A program made the translations under genes and the position numbers. The notes beneath the pieces are model-generated. The model was not told where the DNA came from, did no database searches, and saw only the letters and a list, made by a program, of their open reading frames with translations. 62,122 nt of DNA from a virus, in IMG/VR virus record IMGVR_UViG_3300031269_000015, positions 1 through 62,122 of that record; one strand, 5' to 3'. Below are positions 33,729-43,057 of this stretch, one piece after another. Within the stretch, counting starts at the first letter, position 1. Each line of letters opens with the position of its first letter.

Positions 33729-35793
33729 ACAGCAAGAAGCTAAAGCTAGGAACAGCGGAGAGTCCCCGTTGCAAATGTCGATGTTCATGCCCAAAGCAGA
33801 ATGGAGACCTCCCTCTATTTCTGACCTTCCTTCTTGGGCTGGTGCAAAAAGGATAGCTATTGATGCTGAAACAAGAGATCCATCAATCAGTGCTGGACTG
33901 GGAACCGGACAAATGCGAGACGGCTATACCGTTGGATGGGCTTTTGCCATTGATGGAGGACCTAAACACTATTTACCTTTTCGACACGAAGGAGGTGATA
34001 ACCTGGACGAAACAGAAGTCCTTCGATACCTTAGAGATAACATCAAAAATTACCGAGGGGAATTCGTTGGGGCAAATCTTGCCTATGATGTCGACTACGG
34101 ATACAACGATGGATTTGAATGGCATAGAGATGCTAAATTCAGAGATATACAAATCGCCGATCCCCTTATCAATGAACTTGAATGGTCCTACTCTCTCACT
34201 AACATCGGTAAGCGTCACGGAATTGAAGCCAAAGATGAGACGCTTCTTATTGAAGCAGCAAAAGCACATGGACTGGATGCAAAGAAAGGTCTTTGGCGGC
34301 TACCAGCTCGTTTCGTCGGAGCTTATGGTGAACAAGACGTCACCTCTCCACTTGATATCCTACGAATGCAAGAAGAGAAGATTGAGGCGGCGGGATTGCG
34401 TGAGATATGGGACCTTGAAACAGACGTTCTCCCCGTACTCGTAAGAATGCGACGTCGTGGTGTGCGGATTGATTTTGAAAAACTAGAGTCTATTGAAAAA
34501 TGGGCCTTAGACGAAGAGAAAAAAGCGTTAGACCTTGTGAAACGTGAGACAGGCGTCTCTATTGGGTTGGACAACATCTGGAAACCGAACCTCATAGCTC
34601 CTGCTCTTGAAGATATAGGTATGCGACTCAATAAAACTACGACTGGAGCACCACAGATTGATAAAGCTCTGCTCGGAGGTTCAGACCATCCTGTCCCTAA
34701 CGCTATTCTTCATGCACGTAAAGTAAATAAGATCAGGACAACTTTCTCTGCGTCAATCCATAAATATGCTGTCAAAGGTAAAATACATTGTTCTTTCAAA
34801 CAGATTGCAGCAGAAACAGAAAGCGGTGTTCAAAAAGGTGTTCGCTACGGTAGACTATCAGCCATTGATCCTAACTTGCAACAACAACCAAGTCCTGATC
34901 GAGACCCTGTAATCGCCGGTGAATGGAGGAAGATCTTCATACCAGAGGAAGGGGCAATCTGGGGCTGCAACGACTACTCTCAACAAGAGCCTAGGTGGAC
35001 GACACATTTCGCAGCGCTCATGGATTTCCCAAAGGCAAGAGATGCCGCCAAGCGTTATCGTGAAGACCCAAGTACAGACAATCATGAAATGATGACTCGT
35101 ATAGTTAATGGTGACAGCATTGTCGATAAGTGGATGTCGCAAAGCCCAAAGCAATTCAAACTAGAGCGAGGATTCTCTAAGGCTATCTACCTTGGGTTAT
35201 GCTACGGAGAAGGTGGAGCTAAACTCTGCGTGGACATCGGCAAACCTACTCGTTGGGCACATATCTCAGGATGGGGTAAAAAACGCCGCATTGAGTACCA
35301 TGACAGCAAAGAAGATGCGATGTCAGCCCGAATGGATATGGGAACAGGTTACTATAAAGAGATGGCTGGTGAAGAGGGTCAAGAGATACTGGATAAGTTC
35401 GACAGAGAAGCACCTTTCGTTGGAGCCTTGGCGAAAGCTGCGTCAGCAAGGGCTGAAGCTAAAGGATTTGTCAAGACAATATTTAATAGACACCTTCATT
35501 TTGAACAACGAGATGATGGTTCTTACGATTACACCCACAAAGCCCTGAACAGAGTTATCCAAGGTTCTTCTGCCGATCAAACTAAACTTGCCTTGGTAGA
35601 GATTGATAAAACTGACGCCTATCTACAACTACAGGTCCACGATGAGACTGATGGTAGTTACGGATCAGTTGCAGAAGCTGTTGCTGTCGGAGACATAATG
35701 AGAGACTGCGTTCTAAAGCGTTGTCGTCCACTTGTGCCGTTCAAAGTAGACTGTGAAGTTGGGCCTTCGTGGGGAGAAATTAAGAGTGTCTGA
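33712..35793 (+). CDS. polA: DNA polymerase, family A
   Basis: 693 aa with a 3'-5' exonuclease domain (Exo I: RIAIDAETRDP; Exo II around FVGANLAYDVDYGY) and a polymerase domain. Motif A is CNDYSQQEPRWTT, motif B is FSKAIYLGLCYGEGG, motif C is LQVHDETDG. No 5'-3' exonuclease domain. In motif B the residue aligned with E. coli Phe762 is Leu, a type linked in the literature to slower, more accurate polymerases. Frame opens at TTG 33697; ATG 33712 is preferred and overlaps the protease gene by 17 bases. Confidence 0.93.
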   Translation: MVKQTKQQEAKARNSGESPLQMSMFMPKAEWRPPSISDLPSWAGAKRIAIDAETRDPSISAGLGTGQMRDGYTVGWAFAIDGGPKHYLPFRHEGGDNLDETEVLRYLRDNIKNYRGEFVGANLAYDVDYGYNDGFEWHRDAKFRDIQIADPLINELEWSYSLTNIGKRHGIEAKDETLLIEAAKAHGLDAKKGLWRLPARFVGAYGEQDVTSPLDILRMQEEKIEAAGLREIWDLETDVLPVLVRMRRRGVRIDFEKLESIEKWALDEEKKALDLVKRETGVSIGLDNIWKPNLIAPALEDIGMRLNKTTTGAPQIDKALLGGSDHPVPNAILHARKVNKIRTTFSASIHKYAVKGKIHCSFKQIAAETESGVQKGVRYGRLSAIDPNLQQQPSPDRDPVIAGEWRKIFIPEEGAIWGCNDYSQQEPRWTTHFAALMDFPKARDAAKRYREDPSTDNHEMMTRIVNGDSIVDKWMSQSPKQFKLERGFSKAIYLGLCYGEGGAKLCVDIGKPTRWAHISGWGKKRRIEYHDSKEDAMSARMDMGTGYYKEMAGEEGQEILDKFDREAPFVGALAKAASARAEAKGFVKTIFNRHLHFEQRDDGSYDYTHKALNRVIQGSSADQTKLALVEIDKTDAYLQLQVHDETDGSYGSVAEAVAVGDIMRDCVLKRCRPLVPFKVDCEVGPSWGEIKSV

Positions 35794-36193
35794 TGTATGT
35801 AGTGTAAAGGGATGTAATTTCAAAGGAACTCTCAAAGCTGAAATGTGTGGTAAGCATAGAACACATAGCGACAGAAAAAGGTTTAACATGAATTCTCAAC
35901 TTCAGAAACAGGTCCTCGGTTGGGCCGAAGGACAATTCGGAGTAAATCCTGAATTGAAAATCGCAATCCGTGGTAACAAAGAGATGGCTGAACTTGTTTC
36001 AACTATTTCCAACGGAATGGGAAAAAAGTCTATCGGCGAGGAATGTGCTGATGTAGCTTTTTTCCTAATTCAGATTTGCGAGAAAAACGGATTTGACCTA
36101 ATGAAAGAGGTTGAAGCTAAACTCGTAATAAATCGCAAACGAGAATGGGGTATCGCCTCTGATGGTTCCCACCAACATATCGAAGGAACATAA
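35786..36193 (+). CDS. MazG-like nucleotide pyrophosphohydrolase with N-terminal zinc-finger-like segment
   Basis: 135 aa from GTG 35786, preceded by GGGGAGAAA. The first 25 residues carry CSVKGCNFKG and EMCGKHR, a possible zinc ribbon. The rest is MazG/DUF550-like: EMAELVSTISNGMG, then GEECADVAFFLIQICEKNGF with the conserved E..D helix pattern. Such enzymes hydrolyse NTPs or aberrant dNTPs. If ATG 35888 were the start the finger would be lost; the ribosome site favours the longer form. Confidence 0.72.
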   Translation: MSDVCSVKGCNFKGTLKAEMCGKHRTHSDRKRFNMNSQLQKQVLGWAEGQFGVNPELKIAIRGNKEMAELVSTISNGMGKKSIGEECADVAFFLIQICEKNGFDLMKEVEAKLVINRKREWGIASDGSHQHIEGT

Positions 36194-36194
36194 C

Positions 36195-36734
36195 TTGAAA
36201 CACTGTATGATAGACTTAGAAACATTTGGTACCTCAGCGGGTTGTGTCATTCGCTCAATCGGCGCTGTTGCTTTTGATCCTAGAACTCCTCGTTTGGGCG
36301 CAGAGTTCTACAAGAATATTACGGAAGAAGATCAAATTGCATGTGGAGCTTTCAAAGATCCATCCACTATCAAATGGTGGGATTCGCAAGGCGATTCTGC
36401 TAAAGAAATTTTGGAACCAAACCAGATGGATCTAAAAACTGTTGTCAATGGATTCAACAATTTTTGGAAAGAAAATAAGTTAAAATTCGCTTGGTCTCAA
36501 GGATCTAACTTTGATAGTGTCTTATGGGAAGCAACTTGTAAGTTAGTCGGCGTTAGACCACCTTGGCAGTTCTACAATACCCGAGACACTCGAACTGTCT
36601 ACGACATGGCTGGTCTTAACACAAAGACCATTCCTCGCAAAGGAATCTACCATTATGCTTTGGATGACTGCAAACATCAAGTTCGATGTGTTTACAAATC
36701 TTACATGATGCGCGATGGAGTAACTGAACGATGA
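36195..36734 (+). CDS. DnaQ-fold 3'-5' exonuclease (Rv2179c-like)
   Basis: 179 aa. Exo I motif MIDLETFGTSAG; SQGSNFDSVLWE is Exo II-like; YHYALDDCKHQVRCVY is Exo III with its Asp. It resembles the Rv2179c/DUF5051 exoribonuclease family. I use TTG 36195, which follows AAGGA at good spacing; ATG 36207 is the alternative. Confidence 0.75.
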   Translation: MKHCMIDLETFGTSAGCVIRSIGAVAFDPRTPRLGAEFYKNITEEDQIACGAFKDPSTIKWWDSQGDSAKEILEPNQMDLKTVVNGFNNFWKENKLKFAWSQGSNFDSVLWEATCKLVGVRPPWQFYNTRDTRTVYDMAGLNTKTIPRKGIYHYALDDCKHQVRCVYKSYMMRDGVTER

Positions 36735-37186
36735 ATGATGATAAAATGTTTATGAAACACGCAGTTCATGCAAGCAAATTCAGTCCTGATCCTTCCACGA
36801 AAGTAGGTTCAGTGGTTGTTCTTGGGGGCGCTGTGTTCTCCGTAGGCTTCAACCAATTTCCTAGTGGAGTACTAGAAAGTGATGAAAGACTGAACGATCG
36901 TACTCAAAAATACCCAAGAGTAATACATGCAGAAGCAAACGCTCTCGTCGAAGGGGCAAGATTGATGCATCGAGAACGACCACTTCTTGGGTTTGAATGG
37001 GCCACTCTCTACACCACCGAATTTCCTTGCTGTTCCTGCTGTGGGCTGATTATTCAACATGGTATTAAGAGAGTTGTGTCCCAAGATTTAAGTAGTGATT
37101 ACGCCGAAAGATGGGCAGAACAGATTGAAATCTCTAAGTCTATGTTTAGTGAATCTGGCGTAGAACTAGTGGTAATTCCCCGATAA
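36731..37186 (+). CDS. dCMP deaminase-like enzyme
   Basis: 151 aa. The zinc deaminase motif is clear: VIHAEANAL (His and catalytic Glu) and TTEFPCCSCCGLIIQHGI (Cys pair). N-terminal FSPDPSTKVGSVVV is typical for phage dCMP deaminases, which supply dUMP. It would feed the hydroxymethylase/thymidylate synthase-like enzyme at 31204. ATGA-type overlap with the exonuclease gene. Confidence 0.85.
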   Translation: MNDDKMFMKHAVHASKFSPDPSTKVGSVVVLGGAVFSVGFNQFPSGVLESDERLNDRTQKYPRVIHAEANALVEGARLMHRERPLLGFEWATLYTTEFPCCSCCGLIIQHGIKRVVSQDLSSDYAERWAEQIEISKSMFSESGVELVVIPR

Positions 37187-37193
37187 CTAGAGG

Positions 37194-37222
37194 TTGTCAA
37201 TTGCCACCTCAACAGCTAGTAT
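37194..37222 (+). promoter_or_regulatory. Promoter-like motif
   Basis: TTGTCA at 37194-37199, 17-base spacer, TAGTAT at 37217-37222, before the nuclease gene starting at 37236. Confidence 0.6.
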
Positions 37223-37235
37223 AAAGGTTCACGAT

Positions 37236-37658
37236 ATGTCGGAAGCTACCTCACGTTCAAACTTAGTTAAAAGGCTTAAAACGCTTGACGCGGTGTCAAT
37301 CGAGAGTCCTTCTACAGGACTAGGAATTCCGGACGTATTTTTTATCGGCGGGGTGATCGAATGTAAGTGGTTAAGATATTGGCCTAAGACGGCAGATACA
37401 AAACCAGTGAAATTCGGTCACCCTTTATCCAAAGAGCAGCAAGTCTGGCTTTGGCGAAGAGAACATCGAGGAGGATTGGCGCTAGTGTGTGCGCAAGTTC
37501 AGAAGTCTTGGTTCTTTTGGTCAGGAAAGCAGATCAAGGAAGAGAAACTATGGGACAACATGACGAGACCGGAAATGATATCAAAAGCCCTGCTCTATTA
37601 CCCGAACGGACTACAGACAGAAAGCCTCTTGAGCTTTCTCAAGGAGAACGCAGCTTAA
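37236..37658 (+). CDS. VRR-NUC-type nuclease
   Basis: 140 aa. GIPDVFFIGGVIECKWL has the PD-(D/E)xK signature (Asp, then Glu-x-Lys) of VRR-NUC and Holliday-junction-resolvase-like phage proteins; LSKEQQVWLWRREHRGG follows as in this family. Start ATG 37236 is downstream of a promoter-like motif and AAAGG. The 3' end overlaps the next gene by about 110 bases. Confidence 0.75.
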   Translation: MSEATSRSNLVKRLKTLDAVSIESPSTGLGIPDVFFIGGVIECKWLRYWPKTADTKPVKFGHPLSKEQQVWLWRREHRGGLALVCAQVQKSWFFWSGKQIKEEKLWDNMTRPEMISKALLYYPNGLQTESLLSFLKENAA

Positions 37659-37945
37659 TTTATCGACGTCGTATGGGTTTCAGTCAGAAACAAATGGCAG
37701 CTATTTCTGGCGTCAAGCGACGCAAATATAGCGAGATGGAAACACAAGGGGTTGATAGTCTAGCTATCGTAGCTTCTGTTGATCCACTAACCAAAGCTGA
37801 GGAGTGTCTCATAATGAGACGTCGCTCTGGGTGTACCCAACAGTATTGCGCTGACTCTATGGGAATTACTCGATATTGGTACAACCTTATGGAAAACGGC
37901 AAAGCGCCTTCCATTAAACTGGAGGTTTTCTGGAATGAAAGGTGA
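37550..37945 (+). CDS. Helix-turn-helix regulator with two HTH-like repeats
   Basis: 131 aa from ATG 37550 (site CAAGGAAGAGA), largely overlapping the nuclease gene end in another frame. Two related segments occur: YRRRMGFSQKQMAAISGVKR and MRRRSGCTQQYCADSMGITR, each like a Cro/C1 HTH. Could bind DNA at the adjacent promoter. It is the clearest DNA-binding regulator candidate in the window. Confidence 0.7.
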   Translation: MGQHDETGNDIKSPALLPERTTDRKPLELSQGERSLIYRRRMGFSQKQMAAISGVKRRKYSEMETQGVDSLAIVASVDPLTKAEECLIMRRRSGCTQQYCADSMGITRYWYNLMENGKAPSIKLEVFWNER

Positions 37946-40361
37946 GTCACAACGCGCTATAGATTTCCTACAAAAGTTCTACCCAAAGGGACCTTGGCTT
38001 CTCACCTCAATTCAAACAGATCGTAAAGCTATTGACACAAAACCGTTCGGTCCGAAATCAATTGAAGAGTGTATGTTTTGGCTTGAAAAATACAACGGTG
38101 ATCGCAATATATATTTCACGGTCAACCAGCCTAACATTGCTTTTCTAAAGTCAAGTGGAGTCAAAAAACCAAACAAAGAAGACATGTTTGAAGCTCATTG
38201 GTTGCATGTCGATATAGACCCAGCGGAAGCTTCAGCAGACGAAAAAGATATGGATGGTTTCATTAAAATGGAACGAGAGCGTATCCTGAGCGTATTGACT
38301 GATCGTTTACCAAAAGGCATAGAAAAACCAACGGTGATCATATTCTCCGGTGGTGGATATCAGGCTTTCTGGAAATTAGATAAACCTTTCCGAATAGATG
38401 GAACTGAAACAGCGTGGAGTGAATTTGAACTATACAACAAACGTCTAGAACAAGTGTTCGGAGGCGACCACTGCCACAACGTAGACAGGATAATGCGACT
38501 TCCTGGGACAGTTAACGTTCCTGATGCAAAGAAACGCAAAAAAGGCCGCACAGAGCAACTCGCAAAGCTGTTAGAGTTTGACAAGAAAAACTCTTATTCA
38601 ATAGAAAATTTCAAGAAAGCGCAGGCAGTTCAAACTTCAGGTCCTGGACGCCATGATGGTGGTGAGTACGGTATCAAAGTTGATATTCCTGGGAATGTTG
38701 AAAAAATTGCTGACCTAAGTGAATTAGACGTGTGGGAAGTTCCCGATAGAGTTAAGGTTATTATCGCACAAGGACAGCATCCAGATCAACCAAAAGAGGG
38801 TGATAATTCTCGGTCTGCTTGGCTGTTTGATTGCGTGTGTTCGCTGGCCAGATGTAACGTTCCAGACGGTGTTATATTTGCAATTTTGACCGACCCTGAG
38901 TGGGGGATTGCGAGCAGTATTGTTGAGCTCAAAGGAGGTGCTGAAAAGTATGCAATTCGCCAGATCAAGCGGGCAAAAGAGTACAGTGAAGATCCCCATC
39001 TAACAAAGATGAACGACCGACATGCAATTATCGGTAACATTGGAGGAAAGTGCCGCGTCATCGAGGAGATCGAGGATGATGTTCTGCACCGCAGTCGTAT
39101 CACAATGTCAAGTTTCGAAGATGTTCGTAACAGATATGGTAACATTCAAATTCAAATCGGTTCTACTGACAAGGGTGATCCTGTTCATATCCCCTTGGGT
39201 AAGTATTGGATTAATCACCGAATGCGTAGACAATACGACACTATGAAGTTCATGCCTCAGGGTGATCAACCAGGAGTTTATAATTTATGGCGAGGATTTA
39301 ATGTAGAGCCAATTCCCGGCGATTGTTCTATTTATCTAGAGCATCTAAAAGAAAACGTATGCAGTGGAGACAAAGGACATTATGATTACCTCATTAAGTG
39401 GATGGCAAGAGTTGTTCAGACACCTGCAAGTCCGGGAGAAGTTGCGATTGTCCTTAGAGGAGGAAAAGGTACTGGTAAAGGCTATTTCGCAAGAACATTC
39501 GGCAGGCTCTTTGGAAGACACCATCTTCACGTTGCTAATCCTTCACACCTTGTCGGAAACTTCAACGCTCATTTACGAGACGTTATATCTCTGTTTGCGG
39601 ATGAAGCTTTTTTCGCTGGTGATAAGAGACATGAAAGTGTTCTCAAGATGCTTATCACTGAGGACAGTATTCCAATTGAAGCCAAAGGAATTGATACCGA
39701 ACCCTATCCCAACTACGTTCACCTCATCATGGCTTCGAATGACCCTCACGTTATCAGGGCCACAGGGGACGAGCGCCGTTACTTCGTACTAGATATGGGG
39801 GACGGTCGTAAACAAGACTCAGGTTTCTTTAAGTCACTAACTCACCAAATGGATAATGGTGGATATGAAGCTTTACTGTACCATCTACAAAATGTAGATA
39901 TGACTGATTTCGAAGTTCGTAACGTACCTCAAACTGAGGCGCTAAACGAACAGAAACTAATGTCTATGGGTGTTGAAGAAGAATGGTGGTATCACAAACT
40001 CTGGGACGGTTACGTACTAGAAGGTCACGACAGCTGGATGCGTGATGTTCAAACAGAGTTGCTTGAAAAAGACTACACTAATTACGCTGACAAATGGAAA
40101 TTTGCGAGAAGAGGCAACGCCACTCTCTTAGGTCGTTTCTTAAAAAGTGTTATTCCCCACATAAACAAAATGCAAAAGCGAGTTACTGTAGAGGAGTACG
40201 ATCAAGGAACAGGAGGAACCCAGAGAACTAAGAAAAGATTATACCATTACGACCTTGGGAGCTTAGATCAGTGTAGAATATCATGGGACAAAGTTTATGG
40301 TGCTCGTGATTGGCCTTCTCCCGTTGAACTTGATCCAGGAGAGATGGAGGTTCCATTCTAA
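37935..40361 (+). CDS. Primase-helicase (AEP-type primase plus DUF5906/D5-like ATPase)
   Basis: 808 aa. The N-terminal part has an archaeo-eukaryotic primase pattern: HWLHVDIDP (catalytic Asp pair) and FSGGGYQAFWKLD. The C-terminal helicase has Walker A RGGKGTGKGYFARTF, Walker B LFADEAFFAGDK and ASNDPHVIRATGDERRYFVL (sensor/arginine finger region). This combination primes and unwinds at the replication fork. Start ATG 37935 follows GGAGG and overlaps the HTH gene. Confidence 0.88.
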   Translation: MKGESQRAIDFLQKFYPKGPWLLTSIQTDRKAIDTKPFGPKSIEECMFWLEKYNGDRNIYFTVNQPNIAFLKSSGVKKPNKEDMFEAHWLHVDIDPAEASADEKDMDGFIKMERERILSVLTDRLPKGIEKPTVIIFSGGGYQAFWKLDKPFRIDGTETAWSEFELYNKRLEQVFGGDHCHNVDRIMRLPGTVNVPDAKKRKKGRTEQLAKLLEFDKKNSYSIENFKKAQAVQTSGPGRHDGGEYGIKVDIPGNVEKIADLSELDVWEVPDRVKVIIAQGQHPDQPKEGDNSRSAWLFDCVCSLARCNVPDGVIFAILTDPEWGIASSIVELKGGAEKYAIRQIKRAKEYSEDPHLTKMNDRHAIIGNIGGKCRVIEEIEDDVLHRSRITMSSFEDVRNRYGNIQIQIGSTDKGDPVHIPLGKYWINHRMRRQYDTMKFMPQGDQPGVYNLWRGFNVEPIPGDCSIYLEHLKENVCSGDKGHYDYLIKWMARVVQTPASPGEVAIVLRGGKGTGKGYFARTFGRLFGRHHLHVANPSHLVGNFNAHLRDVISLFADEAFFAGDKRHESVLKMLITEDSIPIEAKGIDTEPYPNYVHLIMASNDPHVIRATGDERRYFVLDMGDGRKQDSGFFKSLTHQMDNGGYEALLYHLQNVDMTDFEVRNVPQTEALNEQKLMSMGVEEEWWYHKLWDGYVLEGHDSWMRDVQTELLEKDYTNYADKWKFARRGNATLLGRFLKSVIPHINKMQKRVTVEEYDQGTGGTQRTKKRLYHYDLGSLDQCRISWDKVYGARDWPSPVELDPGEMEVPF

Positions 40362-40663
40362 TGACTTGTACATCACCATGTTTTGATTGTCCTTATTTAA
40401 GAGACTCTGAGAAACTAAAAATCGCCGACACTGTAATATTCGATTTCGTATTCAAACATCACACAATAGATGGAGGACACGAACCTCATATTTGCCCAGA
40501 GCAAGAAGACATCTGCTTTGGGCAGATACAAATGATAGCGAATGGATACAAGACCGGACTAGATCCGTTCTCTGAGATCGGAGAAGCTGTTGAAGAAACT
40601 GCCCCTAATGATAAAGAATATTTCAGCGGTTCTTGGGAATTTATAGCTTACCACGAGCTCTAG
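40361..40663 (+). CDS. Small Cys-rich protein
   Basis: 100 aa. CTSPCFDCPY near the start and HICPEQEDICFG later suggest metal binding. No known family. ATG overlaps the primase-helicase stop (TAATG). Confidence 0.65.
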   Translation: MTCTSPCFDCPYLRDSEKLKIADTVIFDFVFKHHTIDGGHEPHICPEQEDICFGQIQMIANGYKTGLDPFSEIGEAVEETAPNDKEYFSGSWEFIAYHEL

Positions 40664-40719
40664 GGACGCGCTAGATGCCGTTGCTTACCCTGCCCTACCC
40701 CTACAGCATTCAAGGCCGT

Positions 40720-40744
40720 CCCTGCCCCACCGTATAGGGCAGGG
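40720..40744 (+). terminator. GC-rich hairpin in the gap before ligase
   Basis: CCCTGCCC (40720-40727) and GGGCAGGG (40737-40744) are perfect 8-base complements with a 9-base loop. No T-run. It lies in a GC-rich 130-base gap that shares words (GGACGCGCT, CCTACCC) with 52365-52395. Confidence 0.55.
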
Positions 40745-40755
40745 ATACAAAGGTT

Positions 40756-40785
40756 TGGTCAGTTTGGCGGCTACTGTGCTACAAT
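40756..40785 (+). promoter_or_regulatory. Promoter-like motif before ligase
   Basis: TGGTCA at 40756-40761 and TACAAT at 40780-40785 (18-base spacer), followed by the GGAGGCTACC leader and ATG 40810. Confidence 0.6.
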
Positions 40786-40809
40786 AAAGTTCAATTATTG
40801 GAGGCTACC

Positions 40810-41757
40810 ATGAAACCACTATTAGCAGGAAAATTCTTTGAAGAGAAAGTTGCAAAACAGCTTCCTCTTTATGGACAAATCAAATACGATGGAATTCGTA
40901 TTTTTGAGAACCACTCTGGCGTTGCTTCTACTCGATCGTTAAAAGCTGCCAGATCAGAGCAGCTTCAATCTTTCTTTGCTTATAACAAAGATATACTACG
41001 AGGCTTAGATGGTGAGATCATCTGTGGTGATCCATATGCTTCAGGATGCTATTCTCGTACAGACTCTGCTGTCATGTCGTTTAACAAACCTCATGAAGAC
41101 ATGCGGTTCTATGTGTTTGATAAATGGGATGAACCAGGAACTTTTGAAGAAAGAATGAAAGTTGTTGAAGAAATCTGTGACTATTTATGGGTTGGACAAG
41201 TCAAAGTTTTACCTGCTGAGACAACTCTGTTTCATACCATGGAGCAGGTGTGGGAATTCTACGAAGAGCAGACCCTTCTTGGGCATGAGGGGATTATTCT
41301 GCGTCGACCTGACTCCTACTATAAATTTGGCCGAGGTTCTCCAGTGCAATGTGAGTGCATCAAAATGAAAGAAGGAGGCTGGATAGATACAGAAGTTCTT
41401 ATTACAGGCTTTTATGAAGAGAATGAGAATACCAACGAAGCTAAGAAAAATGCTCTTGGGAACACTCAGCGCTCTGGACACAAAGAAAACTTGCTCGGCA
41501 AAGGAACTCTCGGCGGCTTCGAGATATCAGGAAAGTTGTGGGATGGGCGTGACTTTGATGGTCACGTCGGCGGTGGGGAAGGACTTACCCAAAACAGCAG
41601 ACAAGGTTACTGGAATCAACGGGATGAGCTGATCGGTAAAATTGCAAAGATAAAATACTTTAAGATTGGTGTGAAAGATAAGCCGCGTTTTCCTCAGTTC
41701 CTTGGGATCCGAGACCCTCTTGATATGGATGCAGAGCAATTGGATATGTTCAAATGA
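40810..41757 (+). CDS. ATP-dependent DNA ligase
   Basis: 315 aa. Nucleotidyltransferase motif I QIKYDGIRIF (Lys is the AMP-bearing residue), motif III region DMRFYVFDKW, motif IV GHEGIILRRPDS, and IKMKEGG as motif V. Small T7-like architecture with a C-terminal OB-type part. Seals nicks in replication and repair. The leader GGAGGCTACCATG is the shared accessory-gene leader. Confidence 0.9.
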   Translation: MKPLLAGKFFEEKVAKQLPLYGQIKYDGIRIFENHSGVASTRSLKAARSEQLQSFFAYNKDILRGLDGEIICGDPYASGCYSRTDSAVMSFNKPHEDMRFYVFDKWDEPGTFEERMKVVEEICDYLWVGQVKVLPAETTLFHTMEQVWEFYEEQTLLGHEGIILRRPDSYYKFGRGSPVQCECIKMKEGGWIDTEVLITGFYEENENTNEAKKNALGNTQRSGHKENLLGKGTLGGFEISGKLWDGRDFDGHVGGGEGLTQNSRQGYWNQRDELIGKIAKIKYFKIGVKDKPRFPQFLGIRDPLDMDAEQLDMFK

Positions 41758-42002
41758 GTTGGGGACTTTGGATCTATAAGAGTTGTCCAGTAATAGGAGA
41801 TTGGATTAAAGTAGATTGCACATATTCAGATACCTTAGAAACTCGTACGTTCCAAGGTTTAGTGGTTTCAGTATCAGATAATCGGATTGTAGAAATCTGC
41901 CCTAGACCACCAGAAGATAACAAATACTTTGCAAAAAGATGGGCGAAAAAAGCTTTATCTGAAGGTGTTGAAGTCATGAGAAAGGCTACGGTAGACGCAT
42001 GA
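41754..42002 (+). CDS. Unknown small protein
   Basis: 82 aa. Starts in an ATGA overlap with ligase. Beta-rich start (IGDWIKVDCTYSDTLE) then a basic helical tail (YFAKRWAKKALSEGVE). No family recognised. Confidence 0.6.
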   Translation: MSWGLWIYKSCPVIGDWIKVDCTYSDTLETRTFQGLVVSVSDNRIVEICPRPPEDNKYFAKRWAKKALSEGVEVMRKATVDA

Positions 42003-42241
42003 ACCACGAAGAACTCAAACAGAAACTTCTCAAAGGTATGGGTGGGAAACCACCTATGGCTGCTCGAGAGTCATGGGCGGCGTTCCAAAGAGAACGTGCG
42101 ACAGAGTTTTGGTACAACTACGAGTGGATCAAGGTTCCACAGTTCCACGCTTGGGCTTACGATTGTCCAGACGTAGATAATGGTCTCGGTGGATCTCAAG
42201 GAACTACTATAAGAATAATGAATTTTGGAAGACAAAAATAA
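41999..42241 (+). CDS. Unknown small protein
   Basis: 80 aa, ATGA overlap with the previous gene, same unit as ligase. Trp/Tyr-rich middle (FWYNYEWIKVPQFHAWAYDC). No domain seen. Confidence 0.6.
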   Translation: MNHEELKQKLLKGMGGKPPMAARESWAAFQRERATEFWYNYEWIKVPQFHAWAYDCPDVDNGLGGSQGTTIRIMNFGRQK

Positions 42242-42242
42242 T

Positions 42243-42271
42243 TTGTCATTGGTAATTTGTAAGGTTAATAT
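42243..42271 (+). promoter_or_regulatory. Promoter-like motif
   Basis: TTGTCA at 42243-42248, 17-base spacer, TAATAT at 42266-42271; one of the best matches. Drives the 42308 gene. Confidence 0.65.
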
Positions 42272-42307
42272 ACCTTATAAGAATTAAACATAACGGAGAT
42301 AGTAATA

Positions 42308-43051
42308 ATGGCGAAACTTCATGAGTTGTTAGCGGTAATGGCTGACACCACCAACGCAGCGCAAGCGGTGACTACCGAGACTAGTACTGTGTTTGCGAAA
42401 AAACCTGACCATTTTCGCGGTCAGTCCAAAACAGTGAATTTCTTTGAAAGTAGCCGCGAAGGTGAAAACACTGTGGAAAACAAGCAAATGGTGACTACTG
42501 TCGCCGACAAGCTTGATCACGCTTTCAAAAGCATAGGTCGCCATTATGATGCTCTGTTGCAGCTTGAAGAGGCCAATGGACGTGCTCGAGCAGACCTCAT
42601 TGTAGATGGGACCACCATCCTCAAAGATGTCCCAGCGACCTTTCTTTTGGGCATGGAAAGCCGCCTCAAAGCTGTTCGGGAAATGATCCTTAACATTCCA
42701 ACTCTGGAAATGTCTATCAAATGGACACCGGACGCCAATCTTGGTGAAGGTACTTATCGTTCAGAAGCTACTGTGTCTATGAAGACTGAAAAGTCTCTTA
42801 AATCACGAATCCTGGTAGAGCCAACGAAAGAGCATCCAGCCCAAGTGGAGAAATGGAACGAAGACGTTTCCGTAGCTCGTATTGAAACAACTCACACTTC
42901 AAGCATGATCACACCGCACGAGAAATCGGCGATGATTCTTCGGTGTGACAAAATGATCTCGGCTGTCAAGAAGGCTCGCCAACGAGCGAACACTGTTGAC
43001 GTCAAAGATCTAAGCATTGCTAAGGAAATCTTCGGATATATCCAAGGCTAA
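42308..43051 (+). CDS. Conserved phage protein of unknown function
   Basis: 247 aa. Helical start (HELLAVMADTTNAAQAV), then FRGQSKTVNFFESSREGENT and a middle part with strand-like VDGTTILKDVPATFLLGMES. I have seen this type in diverse phages (DUF7873-like) without known function. Strong own promoter suggests early or high expression. It is followed by the gene-free tRNA region. Confidence 0.7.
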   Translation: MAKLHELLAVMADTTNAAQAVTTETSTVFAKKPDHFRGQSKTVNFFESSREGENTVENKQMVTTVADKLDHAFKSIGRHYDALLQLEEANGRARADLIVDGTTILKDVPATFLLGMESRLKAVREMILNIPTLEMSIKWTPDANLGEGTYRSEATVSMKTEKSLKSRILVEPTKEHPAQVEKWNEDVSVARIETTHTSSMITPHEKSAMILRCDKMISAVKKARQRANTVDVKDLSIAKEIFGYIQG

Positions 43052-43057
43052 CTTATT

